Assembly (NCBI GenBank): GCA_910578085.1
Contig: CAJTPM010000002.1
Coordinates: 62,001 to 126,000 of the forward strand
Reading direction: 5' to 3'
Source: an uncultured Lachnospiraceae bacterium
GTDB taxonomy: Bacteria; Bacillota; Clostridia; Lachnospirales; Lachnospiraceae
Length of the DNA: 64,000 bases
Within the stretch, counting starts at the first letter, position 1, and each line of letters starts with the position of its first letter. This document shows, one piece after another, positions 42,873 through 52,426 of this stretch. The notes below the pieces were generated by a model. That model was not told where the DNA came from and ran no database searches. It saw only the letters and a program-made list of their open reading frames with translations. The translations under genes were made by a program, and so were the position numbers.

Positions 42873-43820
42873 ATGACCCAGTTATTGTTAGCAAAAGAAA
42901 CGCTGAAGACCTTCGTCGGAAGGTATGAAGTATACTTGAAACCGTTAGGAAAATTTTTGCTTGCGTTGGCAGCGTTGATGATGATCAATTCTTCTACCGG
43001 CTATATGGAGAGATTAAACAGTATGTCCATTGTGCTGATCGTAGCACTGATGTGTTCCTTTCTGCCGATGAATTTTACGATCATCTGTGCGGCAGGCTTT
43101 ATTACAGCTCATTTTTACGCATTATCAATGGAATGTGCCCTGGTAGCACTGGTACTGTTTTTAATACTGGCACTGGTGTATTTTCGTTTTTCGCCAGGAG
43201 ACGCAGTAATAGTATTACTTTTGCCAATGTGTTTTTATCTGAAGATGCCATATGTAATTCCTGTCTGTGCGGGGCTTCTTGCAAGTCCTGTTTCGGCAGT
43301 GGCGGTAGCCTGCGGCGTAGTGGTATACTATATGGTAAGTTATGTATCCGGAAATGTATCGGGACTGAGCGCGCTGGAAGCCGAAGATATATCCGGAAGG
43401 TTTCGATATGTGGTGGACGGTTTTCTGAAGAACAGGACAATGATGGCAGTTATAGTGGCGTTTGTAGTGACTGTGATTATTGTGTACCTGATCAGGCGCC
43501 TATCCATAGATCATAGCTGGACAATCGCAATTATTGCCGGAACGATTGCACAGATGGTGGTAATGCTGTCAGGGGCGCTGATCATGGATGCCGACGTGTC
43601 TATGGTGGGAATCATTGCAGGAAGCCTTGTCAGTGCGGGGATTGCGCTGGTGGTGGAATTTATTATGTTCCAGATGGACTATAGCAGAACGGAAACCGTG
43701 CAGTTTGAGGATGATGAATATTACTATTATGTCAAGGCAGTTCCCAAAGTAATACTTTCCAAACCTGAGAAAACTGTAAAGAAAATCAATACGCAGAGGA
43801 AAAAGAAGAGAAGCCATTAA
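42873..43820 (+). CDS. Polytopic membrane protein of unknown function
   Basis: A 315-residue protein with about eight or nine membrane helices in two groups, separated by a loop near residues 170–190 (SGLSALEAEDISGRFRYVVD), and a cytoplasmic tail rich in Lys/Arg (KKINTQRKKKRSH). ATG 42873 is chosen, with AAAGGA six bases ahead. It precedes cdaA by 72 bases on the same strand. No transporter motif or family recognised. A link with cell-envelope synthesis is only suggested by position. Confidence 0.65.
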   Translation: MTQLLLAKETLKTFVGRYEVYLKPLGKFLLALAALMMINSSTGYMERLNSMSIVLIVALMCSFLPMNFTIICAAGFITAHFYALSMECALVALVLFLILALVYFRFSPGDAVIVLLLPMCFYLKMPYVIPVCAGLLASPVSAVAVACGVVVYYMVSYVSGNVSGLSALEAEDISGRFRYVVDGFLKNRTMMAVIVAFVVTVIIVYLIRRLSIDHSWTIAIIAGTIAQMVVMLSGALIMDADVSMVGIIAGSLVSAGIALVVEFIMFQMDYSRTETVQFEDDEYYYYVKAVPKVILSKPEKTVKKINTQRKKKRSH

Positions 43821-43892
43821 GATCTGCTTTCAAACTTTCTTCCTCCATAAGGCATCTTAATGTAGGAAAAGCAGAAAGGGAAGAATAAAGCA

Positions 43893-44774
43893 ATGCATGA
43901 ATTATCGGCTACTATCAGCAGATATATGGAAAATCTTTATATACCCTCATTCAGTGCGGTCACGCGGACGGATATTGTGGAGATCATAATTATTACGGTT
44001 ATGATCTATGCAATCCTTGTCTGGGTAAAAGAAACCAGGGCGTGGGCGCTTCTTCGGGGAGTGCTGGTGATCGGCGCTTTTCTTTTGGTTGCTTTTTTTA
44101 CAGGGATGACTACGATCATATGGATAGCAGAAAGGCTGATATCTCTTGCTGTTATTGCAGTGGTGGTTATCTTGCAGCCGGAACTTAGAAAAGCACTGGA
44201 AAATCTGGGGCAGAAAAATATAATAGCGGGACTGTTTTCTCTGGATATGTTAAAGGCTTCGGTAAATGCACGGTTTTCCGACAGGACGGTAAATGAGATC
44301 ATAAAAGCCTGTGTGGAGATGGGCAGGGCGAAAACAGGAGCACTGATCGTAGTGGAACATAAACAGAGGCTGACGGATTATGAGAAAACAGGCATCGATC
44401 TGGATGCTCTTGTATCCAGTCAGCTTTTAATCAATATTTTTGAGCACAATACACCGCTCCATGACGGCGCGATTATAGTGCGCGGAGACAGGATCGTATC
44501 TGCAACCTGTTATCTCCCGCTTTCAGACAATATGCTGTTGAGCAAAGAACTGGGGACGAGGCACAGGGCCGGCGTAGGTATTTCAGAGGCGACGGATTCC
44601 ATGACTGTCATTGTCTCAGAGGAGACCGGAAAGATCAGCGTGGCCTACGGCGGACAGCTTCACAGAGGGCTGACGGCAGATGAACTGCGGGACTACCTTT
44701 CTGAAATTCAGGATAAAGTGGTGGAGGAGAAGAGGCACATTATCTGGAAAGGAAGGGCAAAAAATGGACAATAA
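43893..44774 (+). CDS. cdaA: Diadenylate cyclase CdaA
   Basis: Membrane enzyme that makes cyclic di-AMP from two ATP; 293 residues. Three N-terminal membrane helices (to about residue 95) are followed by the DAC catalytic domain with the DGA motif at 191–193 (PLHDGAIIV) and RHR at 223–225 (GTRHRAGVGISE). The cdaR gene overlaps its end by 11 bases and glmM follows, the conserved Firmicutes cluster in which CdaR and GlmM modulate CdaA. c-di-AMP controls potassium, osmolyte and wall homeostasis. Confidence 0.97.
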   Translation: MHELSATISRYMENLYIPSFSAVTRTDIVEIIIITVMIYAILVWVKETRAWALLRGVLVIGAFLLVAFFTGMTTIIWIAERLISLAVIAVVVILQPELRKALENLGQKNIIAGLFSLDMLKASVNARFSDRTVNEIIKACVEMGRAKTGALIVVEHKQRLTDYEKTGIDLDALVSSQLLINIFEHNTPLHDGAIIVRGDRIVSATCYLPLSDNMLLSKELGTRHRAGVGISEATDSMTVIVSEETGKISVAYGGQLHRGLTADELRDYLSEIQDKVVEEKRHIIWKGRAKNGQ

Positions 44775-46092
44775 AGAAAAACAGACACGGTCTAAGAGGC
44801 TGACAAGAAATCTTGGACTGAAGATCGTTTCTTTCCTGCTTGCAGTGGCGCTTTGGCTGCTTGTTGTAAATATTGATGATCCGGTAGTACGCTGGACCTA
44901 TCTGGATGTGCCGGTGACAATTAAAAATGCGGACATAATCACCAATCAGGGAATGATCTATGAAGTACTGGACAATACGGATGTCATTCCCAGAGTGACT
45001 GTCTATGCGCCCCGTTCCGTGGGGGAGAATATCAGTAAGTCAGATATTGTGGCGACAGCGGATATGAATACGTTAAACAGCCTGAATATATTGCAGGTAG
45101 AATTTTCTGTTCCAAAAGTGGGAAGTAAGGTCAGTGATATCAGAGGCAGCTCAGACAGTGTGCGCGTCAGTATTGAAAACAGAAAAAATATCCAGAAGGT
45201 GCTGAAGACTAATATTACAGGAGAGGCGCCGGAAGGATATGTGGTAGGAAATGTGTCTACTGACCAGAATCTTGTCCGGGTGGCAGGGGCAGAGTCGATC
45301 GTGGACCGTGTAGAATCAGCGAATATCAATATTGATATGAGTACGCTCTCTGAATTTACCAGTGATATTACGACCAGTGTGCCGGTACGTCTCTATGATG
45401 CGGACGGGAATGAGGTGGAGGGCAGTACCCTGACAAAAAATCCGGAAAATGTTATGATCACTATAGAGATCCTGTCTACAAAGGAAGTGCCGCTGCGCTT
45501 TGAGGTAGAGGGAGAGCCGGCGGAAGGATACGGACTGACCGGTCTTGTGACAGGAGATATGGAAACTGTGCGTATTGCAGGCAGGCGTTCTGCTCTTGGA
45601 AATGTGAATGAGATCGTGATCCCGAAGGAGGCCTTTGATCTGTCAGAGGCCCGGGAGGATACAACGATGACTGTTGATGTGTGTGATTATCTTCCGGAAA
45701 ATGTACTGTTGGCGGATAAGAGTACAACACTGCCGGTCAATGTGACGATAGGCGTGGAAAGGGAAACGACGATCGGTTATACATTGAGGGCGGAAGATGT
45801 GCAGATTGCCAATATACCGGAAGGGCTGAACTGTGAACTGGAAGGGCTGGAAGAAGAATATACGGTGTCTGTCACCGGGATTCGTTCCGTTATGAATGGT
45901 ATCAGCGCAAAAGATCTGACAGGCGTGCTGGATGTTACGGCATGGATGCAGGAACAGGGACTCCGAGAGCTTCAGCCGGGCAGCTATTCAGTGACATTAC
46001 TGTATAATATTCCGGAATATACGGAACTGGAAAGGCCGGTTATGGCAATATTGGTGGTTTCAGAAGGAACGGAGGAAAGCACTGAAGAATAG
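44764..46092 (+). CDS. cdaR: CdaA regulatory protein CdaR (YbbR-domain protein)
   Basis: A 442-residue membrane-anchored protein with one N-terminal helix (LKIVSFLLAVALWLLVVNI) and four YbbR-type beta domains outside the membrane; repeat starts can be seen at VPVTIKNADI, VLKTNITGEAPEGYVVGNVS, EVPLRFEVEGEPAEGYGLTG and TTIGYTLRAEDVQI. It regulates the diadenylate cyclase. ATG 44764 lies inside the end of cdaA, so translation is coupled. The C-terminus is acidic (SEGTEESTEE). Confidence 0.93.
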   Translation: MDNKEKQTRSKRLTRNLGLKIVSFLLAVALWLLVVNIDDPVVRWTYLDVPVTIKNADIITNQGMIYEVLDNTDVIPRVTVYAPRSVGENISKSDIVATADMNTLNSLNILQVEFSVPKVGSKVSDIRGSSDSVRVSIENRKNIQKVLKTNITGEAPEGYVVGNVSTDQNLVRVAGAESIVDRVESANINIDMSTLSEFTSDITTSVPVRLYDADGNEVEGSTLTKNPENVMITIEILSTKEVPLRFEVEGEPAEGYGLTGLVTGDMETVRIAGRRSALGNVNEIVIPKEAFDLSEAREDTTMTVDVCDYLPENVLLADKSTTLPVNVTIGVERETTIGYTLRAEDVQIANIPEGLNCELEGLEEEYTVSVTGIRSVMNGISAKDLTGVLDVTAWMQEQGLRELQPGSYSVTLLYNIPEYTELERPVMAILVVSEGTEESTEE

Positions 46093-46166
46093 AATATTCA
46101 AAGAGTATACAGTGGGGAGAGATCCTTTTTTATGAAAAAATTTGAATGTGGAAAGGACGTAAGGAA

Positions 46167-47516
46167 ATGGGAAGATTATTTGGAACAGATGGCGTGAGAG
46201 GTGTGGCAAATGAGGAACTGACACCACTTCTTGCAATGCAGCTCGGTCAGGCAGGAGCTTATGTCCTGACAAAGGAGACAGAGCATAAGCCGACGATCAT
46301 GGTGGGGTGTGATACGAGAATTTCCGGCGATATGCTGGCGAATGCCTTGATGGCAGGGGCCTGTTCTGTAGGGGCAAACTGTATTTATGTGGGGGTGATC
46401 CCTACGCCGGCAGTGGCCTATCTGACAAGAAAGTATAAAGTGGACGCCGGAGTTGTGATATCAGCATCCCACAATCCGGTGGAGTTTAACGGAATCAAGT
46501 TCTTCAATGGTAATGGATATAAGCTGCCGGATGAACTGGAGGATGAGATTGAGGCCGTGATTAAAAATAACATGGCGGGAATTAAGTTTCCGATCGGACC
46601 CGGTGTGGGAAAGATAAAATATCGTACTGATGCCAGAGAAGAATATATCAATCATGCGATACAGTCTGTCAATGTAGATCTGACCGGGATGAAGATCGTT
46701 GCGGACTGTGCGGAAGGTGCAGCTTTCTATACTTCGGTGGAGGCACTGAGAGAGTTGGGGGCAAACGTAGTGCCTATACATAATATGCCGGATGGTACGA
46801 ATATCAACGCAAACTGCGGATCTACCCATATGGGCGAGCTGAAAGCCCGTGTAGTATATGAAAAGGCAAATCTGGGACTGGCATTTGACGGGGATGCGGA
46901 CAGACTGCTTGCAGTGGATGAAAATGGAAAGATCGTGGAAGGCGACGAGATCATGGCTATCGTCGGCAATCATATGAAGAACCTGGGAAAATTGAAAAAA
47001 GATACGATTGTGGTGACGGTGATGTCCAATCTCGGCTTTACACTGATGGCAAAGGAGAAGGGTATCCATATGGAGGCGACAAAAGTCGGCGACAGGTATG
47101 TGCTGGAGAGGATGCGCGAGATCGGGGCAAGTCTGGGCGGCGAACAGTCCGGGCATATCATCTTTTTGGATGAAAATACGACAGGAGACGGACTGCTCAG
47201 TGCATTGCACCTGCTGCAGGTTATGGTAGAGACAGGGAAGCCGCTTTCGGAACTGGCTTCTGTTATGCAGGTGCTGCCGCAGGCACTGGTAAATGCAAAA
47301 GTGGCGAATCATAAGAAAGAGCACTATATGGAGTATCCGGAAATATCTTCGGCGATCGAGAAACTGGAAAAGAAATTTGCCGGGGAAGGCAGGGTGCTGA
47401 TCAGACCCAGCGGAACAGAGCCCCTGGTGCGTGTTATGATCGAGGGAAAAGATCAGGATCAGATCAGCAGGGAGGCGGAGAAACTGGCGAATCTGATTCA
47501 GGATATCATGTTTTAA
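46167..47516 (+). CDS. glmM: Phosphoglucosamine mutase
   Basis: Converts glucosamine-6-phosphate to glucosamine-1-phosphate for peptidoglycan precursors; 449 residues. The phosphoserine is Ser101 in VVISASHNPVEFNG, the metal loop is AFDGDADRLLAVD, and the phosphate-binding loop near the C-terminus is LIRPSGTEPLVRVMIE. ATG 46167 gives the standard MGRLFGTDGVRG start; the frame extends upstream without a better site. It closes the cdaA–cdaR–glmM cluster. Confidence 0.97.
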   Translation: MGRLFGTDGVRGVANEELTPLLAMQLGQAGAYVLTKETEHKPTIMVGCDTRISGDMLANALMAGACSVGANCIYVGVIPTPAVAYLTRKYKVDAGVVISASHNPVEFNGIKFFNGNGYKLPDELEDEIEAVIKNNMAGIKFPIGPGVGKIKYRTDAREEYINHAIQSVNVDLTGMKIVADCAEGAAFYTSVEALRELGANVVPIHNMPDGTNINANCGSTHMGELKARVVYEKANLGLAFDGDADRLLAVDENGKIVEGDEIMAIVGNHMKNLGKLKKDTIVVTVMSNLGFTLMAKEKGIHMEATKVGDRYVLERMREIGASLGGEQSGHIIFLDENTTGDGLLSALHLLQVMVETGKPLSELASVMQVLPQALVNAKVANHKKEHYMEYPEISSAIEKLEKKFAGEGRVLIRPSGTEPLVRVMIEGKDQDQISREAEKLANLIQDIMF

Positions 47517-47535
47517 ATATAGATACATTTTCAGC

Positions 47536-47564
47536 TTGTTAGAATAGAAATTGAATGGTATAAT
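47536..47564 (+). promoter_or_regulatory. Promoter of the HPr gene
   Basis: TTGTTA (47536–47541), 17-base spacer, perfect TATAAT (47559–47564). It implies a leader of about 170 bases before the HPr start. Confidence 0.65.
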
Positions 47565-47572
47565 GAAAAAAA

Positions 47573-47665
47573 TGTTGCAATTTATGAAAAATTGCAGCAT
47601 AGCGAGAAACACAGTTTCTATTAATTATGAAGGTTTATATATGGCGAAGCAACTTTTCGCCATAT
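47573..47665 (+). other. Two-hairpin leader of the HPr transcript
   Basis: TGCAATTT (47576–47583) pairs with AAATTGCA (47589–47596), and ATATGGCGAA (47639–47648) with TTCGCCATAT (47656–47665). Neither is followed by a T-run, so they are not terminators. A regulatory role is possible but unproven. Confidence 0.4.
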
Positions 47666-47744
47666 CAATAAAGGGGATATATACTGCAGGAGTCATGGAG
47701 AAGGATGGCTTTTACAGCATAAATATATTTGGGAGGTAAGTTAC

Positions 47745-48008
47745 ATGGTAAGCCAGAAGGTAGTTATTAAAAACCCTACAGGGCTACATCTAAGACCGGC
47801 AGGCATCCTATGCAAGGAAGCAATGCAATTTAAATCTTTAATAACTTTTACATTTCGTGAGAATACGGCAAATGCAAAAAGTGTACTTAGTGTACTTGGA
47901 GCGTGTGTAAAGTGTGGCGATGAAATTGTTATGACCTGCGAGGGGGAAGATGAGGAAGAGGCGTTACATGCGCTGGTCGGAGCCATCGAGAGTGGCCTGG
48001 GGGAGTAA
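47745..48008 (+). CDS. HPr family phosphocarrier protein
   Basis: An 87-residue HPr protein. His15 (GLHLRPAG) is the PEP-dependent phosphorylation site of the phosphotransferase system, and Ser46 (ANAKSVLSV) sits at the position phosphorylated by HPr kinase in Firmicutes. It has its own promoter and terminator and no PTS enzyme beside it. Cys residues at CVKCGDEIVMTCEG are more numerous than in standard PtsH, so it could be the general HPr or a Crh-like paralogue; with His15 present, ordinary PtsH is favoured. Confidence 0.9.
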   Translation: MVSQKVVIKNPTGLHLRPAGILCKEAMQFKSLITFTFRENTANAKSVLSVLGACVKCGDEIVMTCEGEDEEEALHALVGAIESGLGE

Positions 48009-48035
48009 CAGGATTTTACACAGCAGTTTATTTTG

Positions 48036-48065
48036 AAACCCGTGTACTTGCGTACGCGGGTTTTA
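48036..48065 (+). terminator. Terminator of the HPr gene
   Basis: AAACCCGTGTAC (48036–48047) pairs with GTACGCGGGTTT (48052–48063) with one wobble and the loop TTGC, followed by T and AT-rich sequence. Confidence 0.8.
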
Positions 48066-48153
48066 TATGTGGGTGTATTGGGGAAAGTCAGAAACGGATT
48101 AAAGAAGAAAAGAATTTTCATTTGGCAGGAAATATAAATCAGGAGGGAAAACA

Positions 48154-49830
48154 ATGTTGAATTACAAACGTTACAGAAAGAACCCGGTAGTGGACTATCC
48201 GGAAAGAAAATGGCCTGGCCGGGAGATTGAAAAAGCGCCGATCTGGTGTTCCGTAGATCTGAGAGATGGAAATCAGGCGTTGATCGATCCGATGATCGTG
48301 TCGGAGAAAATTGAGATGTTCCAGTATCTGGTGAAGATGGGATTTAAGGAGATTGAGATCGGCTTTCCGGCAGCGAGTCAGATCGAGTATGATTTTTTAA
48401 GACAGCTTGTGGACAGAAAACTGATACCAGATGATGTTCGGGTGCAGGTTTTGACACAGTGTCGTGAGGAGCTGATTGATCGCACTTTTGAATCGATTCA
48501 GGGCTGTAAAGAAGTTGTTTTTCATATTTATAATTCTACTTCTACGTTACAGCGTGATGTAGTGTTTGGTATGGAAAAGGAGCAGATCACGGAAATTGCA
48601 GTCAACGGAACAAAAATGGTAAAGGAACGGGCAGAGAAATTCCCCGGAAAGATTATACTGGAGTATTCCCCGGAGAGTTTTACCGGGACGGAACTGGATT
48701 ATGCGCTGGAGGTATGTACAGCGGTACAGGAAGCATGGGGGCCGACGAAAGAGAACCAGATGATCATCAACCTGCCCTCTACCGTGGAAATGACGACACC
48801 TAATGTTTATGCAGACCGGATAGAATGGATGAATACACATTTTAAAGACAGGGAAAGTATTATTCTGAGTGTACATCCCCATAATGACAGAGGAACCGGT
48901 GTGGCAAGTGCGGAGCTGGCAATGCTGGCAGGAGCGGAACGCGTGGAAGGCACATTGTTCGGGAATGGTGAACGGACCGGTAATGTGGACATTATGAATA
49001 TTGCCTATAACATGTTTTCTCAGGGCGTAGATCCGGAACTGAAGATTGAGAACATTACAGAGATCATTGAACTGTATGAGCGTTGCTGCAAAATACCGAT
49101 CCATCCGAGACATCCTTATGCAGGAAAACTGGTATTTACAGCTTTCTCGGGCTCTCATCAGGATGCGATCAATAAAGGCGTTAAGGCGATGAAGGAAAGA
49201 GGAAGTGAAATATGGCAGGTGCCCTATCTCCCGATCGATCCTGCTGATATCGGACGGGAGTACGAACCGATCGTGCGCATCAACTCACAGTCAGGAAAAG
49301 GCGGTGTTGCCTTTGTGATGGATACTTATTTCGGGTTTAAGCTTCCAAAGGGAATGCAGAGAGAATTTGCTGATGTGATTCAGAAAATTTCCGAGAAGCA
49401 GGGAGAGGTTTCTCCGGATCAGGTGATGGAGAATTTCAGAGTGGCATACCTGAATCAGAAAGAGCCGCTTCATTTCCGCAAATTACGTGTGGATGATCTG
49501 AGCGATACGATTGACAGTGAATTTGATACTCATGTCAAAGTAGTTTATACAGACCATGGCGCAGAGCACAGCTTTGATGCAGTTGGAAACGGACCTATCG
49601 ATGCGGTCAGACGTGGACTTGCGGAAGAGCTTTCTGTCAATATTAAAGTTTTGGATTACGAAGAGCATGCTCTGCAGAGTGGTTCTAATTCCCAGGCGGC
49701 TGCTTATATCCATCTGCTGGACGGCGATACCGGGCATGTGACTTATGGGGTGGGTGTAAGCTCAAACATTACAAGAGCGTCTATCAGAGCGATTTTTTCG
49801 GCGGTGAACCGACTGGGATTAAAAAAGTAA
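48154..49830 (+). CDS. leuA: 2-isopropylmalate synthase
   Basis: First step of leucine synthesis: acetyl-CoA plus 2-oxoisovalerate. The 558 residues fit the longer LeuA type. The catalytic barrel has WCSVDLRDGNQALIDPM near residue 31 (metal Asp and catalytic Arg) and SVHPHNDRGTGVASAELAML with the metal histidines near 245. The C-terminal regulatory domain (about 430–558) would bind leucine for feedback inhibition. AGGAGG precedes the ATG. It stands alone between two terminators; no T-box or leader peptide was found in the 88 bases upstream. Confidence 0.95.
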   Translation: MLNYKRYRKNPVVDYPERKWPGREIEKAPIWCSVDLRDGNQALIDPMIVSEKIEMFQYLVKMGFKEIEIGFPAASQIEYDFLRQLVDRKLIPDDVRVQVLTQCREELIDRTFESIQGCKEVVFHIYNSTSTLQRDVVFGMEKEQITEIAVNGTKMVKERAEKFPGKIILEYSPESFTGTELDYALEVCTAVQEAWGPTKENQMIINLPSTVEMTTPNVYADRIEWMNTHFKDRESIILSVHPHNDRGTGVASAELAMLAGAERVEGTLFGNGERTGNVDIMNIAYNMFSQGVDPELKIENITEIIELYERCCKIPIHPRHPYAGKLVFTAFSGSHQDAINKGVKAMKERGSEIWQVPYLPIDPADIGREYEPIVRINSQSGKGGVAFVMDTYFGFKLPKGMQREFADVIQKISEKQGEVSPDQVMENFRVAYLNQKEPLHFRKLRVDDLSDTIDSEFDTHVKVVYTDHGAEHSFDAVGNGPIDAVRRGLAEELSVNIKVLDYEEHALQSGSNSQAAAYIHLLDGDTGHVTYGVGVSSNITRASIRAIFSAVNRLGLKK

Positions 49831-49874
49831 GAGAAACTGTTTTTCATTTAATAAAATATATGATGTTATAAATC

Positions 49875-49910
49875 AAAAAAGCTGAGCGATTGAATTTGCT
49901 CAGCTTTTTT
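49875..49910. terminator. Bidirectional terminator between leuA and the DUF3048 gene
   Basis: AAAAAAGCTGAGC (49875–49887) pairs with GCTCAGCTTTTTT (49898–49910). It serves two convergent genes. Confidence 0.9.
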
Positions 49911-49927
49911 ATGCGCAGTGGCAGTTT

Positions 49928-51088
49928 TTACTCAAATATCGGTTTTGTGCCCGACTGTGCAACGGCGATGTATGTTTTACCAGTATTTAAAACAATTTCG
50001 TTTCCATCCATATCATAGTATTTGGTAGGAGCGTAATCCGAAGTCTTAGTCCAGGTGATCGGAATCATTTTGCCCTTAGTACAGAAGTAACCGGGTTTTC
50101 CGCTGTCTTTCATATAAAAATCCTGATAATCATGATCGTCCAGTGGCTTGGAATCTGTCATCTGGATAATCACATTGGAGAAAGTCAGCTGCTCACCGGT
50201 GAGCTGGTCGATCTGTTTTGCTTTGTGGAGGTTTTTGTAGTAAACGCCTTCCTCTTCATTGTATTCCAGAGAAGTCAATGTAACGGGAAAAACACCGCTT
50301 AAATCGATCTTTGCAGCTCTGGAAGCGTCACTGTAATCTTCCAGCGTATTGGGATGGGAAGCATTTGTGAATTTAAAATGATCTGCAACCCAGTACTGGC
50401 TTCTGTGATTTTTATCATAGTTCTGTTTCTCAATGGCACTTGTCAGCTTTTCGCCGGATGTATAGGCATTGTGCGGCGCTTTTTTATCGTTGGAACGGAA
50501 AAATGCTTCGGATCCAGGGGAAGCCTTTGAGTTGCCGGTATGTGTTCCGGTGATATTGTTGACTTCCGGACGTTCTACCCAGGAATCACAATAGAACGGA
50601 CCGCCAAAGTGTACAATAATGGAATCCCACTCCATTCCAACAGGAATATAATAATGACGGACACTGCGGATGTTGCCGATTTTTTCAATGTCCTGCCAGC
50701 CTTCGATGATTGCCATCTGACGGGAGATCTGACCCTCTTCCATGATCTCGTATAAAATGCCGGCGCTGCCGATAGCGTACTGCGGCTGTGCCACAGAGTC
50801 GGTCGGCATCATGACGGCAATTGGCCTGGAATCAGCAATTTCCTCTTTTACCCACTGGTTAGTCAGAGAACTTCTCACATAACCTTCGCCGGGGGCTTCT
50901 TCATCGTCAACAAAAACTTCTTCCTCCGGTTCGGAAGATTCTTCCGTGCCATCCGGAGCCGGAATATCCTCTGCCTCAACGGTGATATCCTGAATCTCAC
51001 TGGAAGCCTCTTCACTGTCTTTACCGCAGCCGGAAAGACACAGCGCCGCAGCAAGTGCCGCAATCAGGAAAACATTACGTTTTTTCAT
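49928..51088 (-). CDS. DUF3048 (YerB-like) lipoprotein
   Basis: A 386-residue lipoprotein. The signal peptide MKKRNVFLIAALAAALCL ends in a lipobox LSGC, so the mature N-terminal Cys is lipidated and the protein sits on the outer face of the membrane. An acidic linker (residues about 25–70) precedes two DUF3048-type domains; RPIAVMMPTDSVAQPQYAIG and RHYYIPVGMEWDSIIVHFGG are recognisable. The molecular function is not established. AGGAAGAGAGG lies ahead of the start, and a TATACT box is at 51130–51135 on the minus strand. Confidence 0.88.
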   Translation of the reverse strand: MKKRNVFLIAALAAALCLSGCGKDSEEASSEIQDITVEAEDIPAPDGTEESSEPEEEVFVDDEEAPGEGYVRSSLTNQWVKEEIADSRPIAVMMPTDSVAQPQYAIGSAGILYEIMEEGQISRQMAIIEGWQDIEKIGNIRSVRHYYIPVGMEWDSIIVHFGGPFYCDSWVERPEVNNITGTHTGNSKASPGSEAFFRSNDKKAPHNAYTSGEKLTSAIEKQNYDKNHRSQYWVADHFKFTNASHPNTLEDYSDASRAAKIDLSGVFPVTLTSLEYNEEEGVYYKNLHKAKQIDQLTGEQLTFSNVIIQMTDSKPLDDHDYQDFYMKDSGKPGYFCTKGKMIPITWTKTSDYAPTKYYDMDGNEIVLNTGKTYIAVAQSGTKPIFE

Positions 51089-51287
51089 TGCAATTGTACC
51101 TCTCTTCCTTTTTCAATCATTTCACAATTAGTATACCACATTTCTTTTTTTCAGTCATTAGAAAGTATTGCATGTTTGACAAAATATTACATGGAAAAAG
51201 AATATGTGGCGTATTCTTATTGATTAGATGCATATTCCGGCAAAAAAGTTTAAATTTGCTAAAAATGGAAAAATATAATTTCCTGAT

Positions 51288-52409
51288 TTACAGTTCCTTT
51301 AAATAGTCCATAAAATTCTGTTTGTTTTGAAGGGCGGTGGTTGTGGGACGCCCCAGATCAGCCCTTGCGCCGACAGAGCATTTTACTTCGATCAGACAAA
51401 GTCTGTTTTCAGCTTTTGCGCATGTCAGCTCTCTGTCCAGATCCTCAAAATTGTCGACAGAGACGGCATGGGGATAACCGCAGGCTTTTGCGATTGCAGG
51501 CAGGTCGATAGAGCCTGCCACAGTGGTCATGCCGCCCACGGTTTCATGGGCTTCGTTATTGATTACCACATGAACCATATTTTCCGGGGCAGATGCGCCG
51601 ATCACAGCCATGGCTCCCATATGCATCAGAACAGCGCCGTCACCGTCGATACACCAGATCTTTGTATCGGGTTTGTTGAGCGCAACGCCGAGAGCGATGC
51701 TGCTGCTGTGTCCCATGGAGCCTACCGTCAGAAAATCGTACCTGTGACTTTGGCCGTCTGAAGCCCTTGTCTCAAATAATTCTCTGCTGGCTTTTCCTGT
51801 CGTACAGATGACGGGATCCTCACCGGATGCTTTGACGATATGCCTTATGATCTCTTCGCGCAACATCTGATAGGGATTCTGATATTTCACCGTTACATCT
51901 GTGGAGAGAGCGCCTTTTTTTACAACAAACGCGACATCCTTTCCGGCCTTTAAAATGTCTCTGAACTGTGTCATGGCAGCCTGGACTTCCTCATCGGTGG
52001 TATCCTTTCCGATGATAAAAGTCTGAATATCCATATCTTCCAGGAGCCTGACGGTCACTTCTCCCTGAAAAATATGCTGCGGTTCGTCATGGACGCCGGG
52101 TTCGCCCCGCCAGCCTACGATAAACACCATGGGAATAGCGTAGACTTTGTCGCTTAACAGGGATGCGGCCGGATTGATGATGTTGCCTTCGCCGCTGTTC
52201 TGCAGATAGACGACGGGAATTTTACCGGTTGCCAGATGATAGCCGGCAGCTAAAGAGGCACAGTTTCCTTCGTTTGCGGCGATCACATGGTGTTTCGGAT
52301 CAATGCCGTAAGTTCCCATCAGATAGTCGCACAGTGCTTTCAGCTGTGAGTCCGGGATGCCGGTATAAAAATCGGAGCCGATGATTTCGGCCAGTTTTTC
52401 TGCTTTCAT
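51288..52409 (-). CDS. aepY: Phosphonopyruvate decarboxylase
   Basis: Thiamine-diphosphate enzyme that decarboxylates phosphonopyruvate to phosphonoacetaldehyde, pulling the unfavourable PEP mutase reaction forward; 373 residues. The N-terminal part has the conserved glutamate in IAANEGNCASLAAGYHLATG; the ThDP/Mg motif is GDGAVLMHMGAMAVIG followed 25 or so residues later by NNEAHETVGG. It starts 17 bases after the PEP mutase stop on the same strand. Phosphonopyruvate rather than sulfopyruvate is favoured by the neighbouring PEP mutase and AEP transaminase. Confidence 0.93.
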   Translation of the reverse strand: MKAEKLAEIIGSDFYTGIPDSQLKALCDYLMGTYGIDPKHHVIAANEGNCASLAAGYHLATGKIPVVYLQNSGEGNIINPAASLLSDKVYAIPMVFIVGWRGEPGVHDEPQHIFQGEVTVRLLEDMDIQTFIIGKDTTDEEVQAAMTQFRDILKAGKDVAFVVKKGALSTDVTVKYQNPYQMLREEIIRHIVKASGEDPVICTTGKASRELFETRASDGQSHRYDFLTVGSMGHSSSIALGVALNKPDTKIWCIDGDGAVLMHMGAMAVIGASAPENMVHVVINNEAHETVGGMTTVAGSIDLPAIAKACGYPHAVSVDNFEDLDRELTCAKAENRLCLIEVKCSVGARADLGRPTTTALQNKQNFMDYLKEL

Positions 52410-52426
52410 GATGGTTCGTTCCTTTC

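Noticed and set aside
47551..47739. 62-codon frame upstream of HPr as a gene
   Set aside because: It lacks a ribosome binding site and runs through both leader hairpins, whose inverted repeats explain the sequence better.
48066..48153. T-box or leucine leader peptide ahead of leuA
   Set aside because: Only 88 bases separate the HPr terminator from the start; there is no T-box consensus, no anti-terminator pair and no Leu-rich short ORF.
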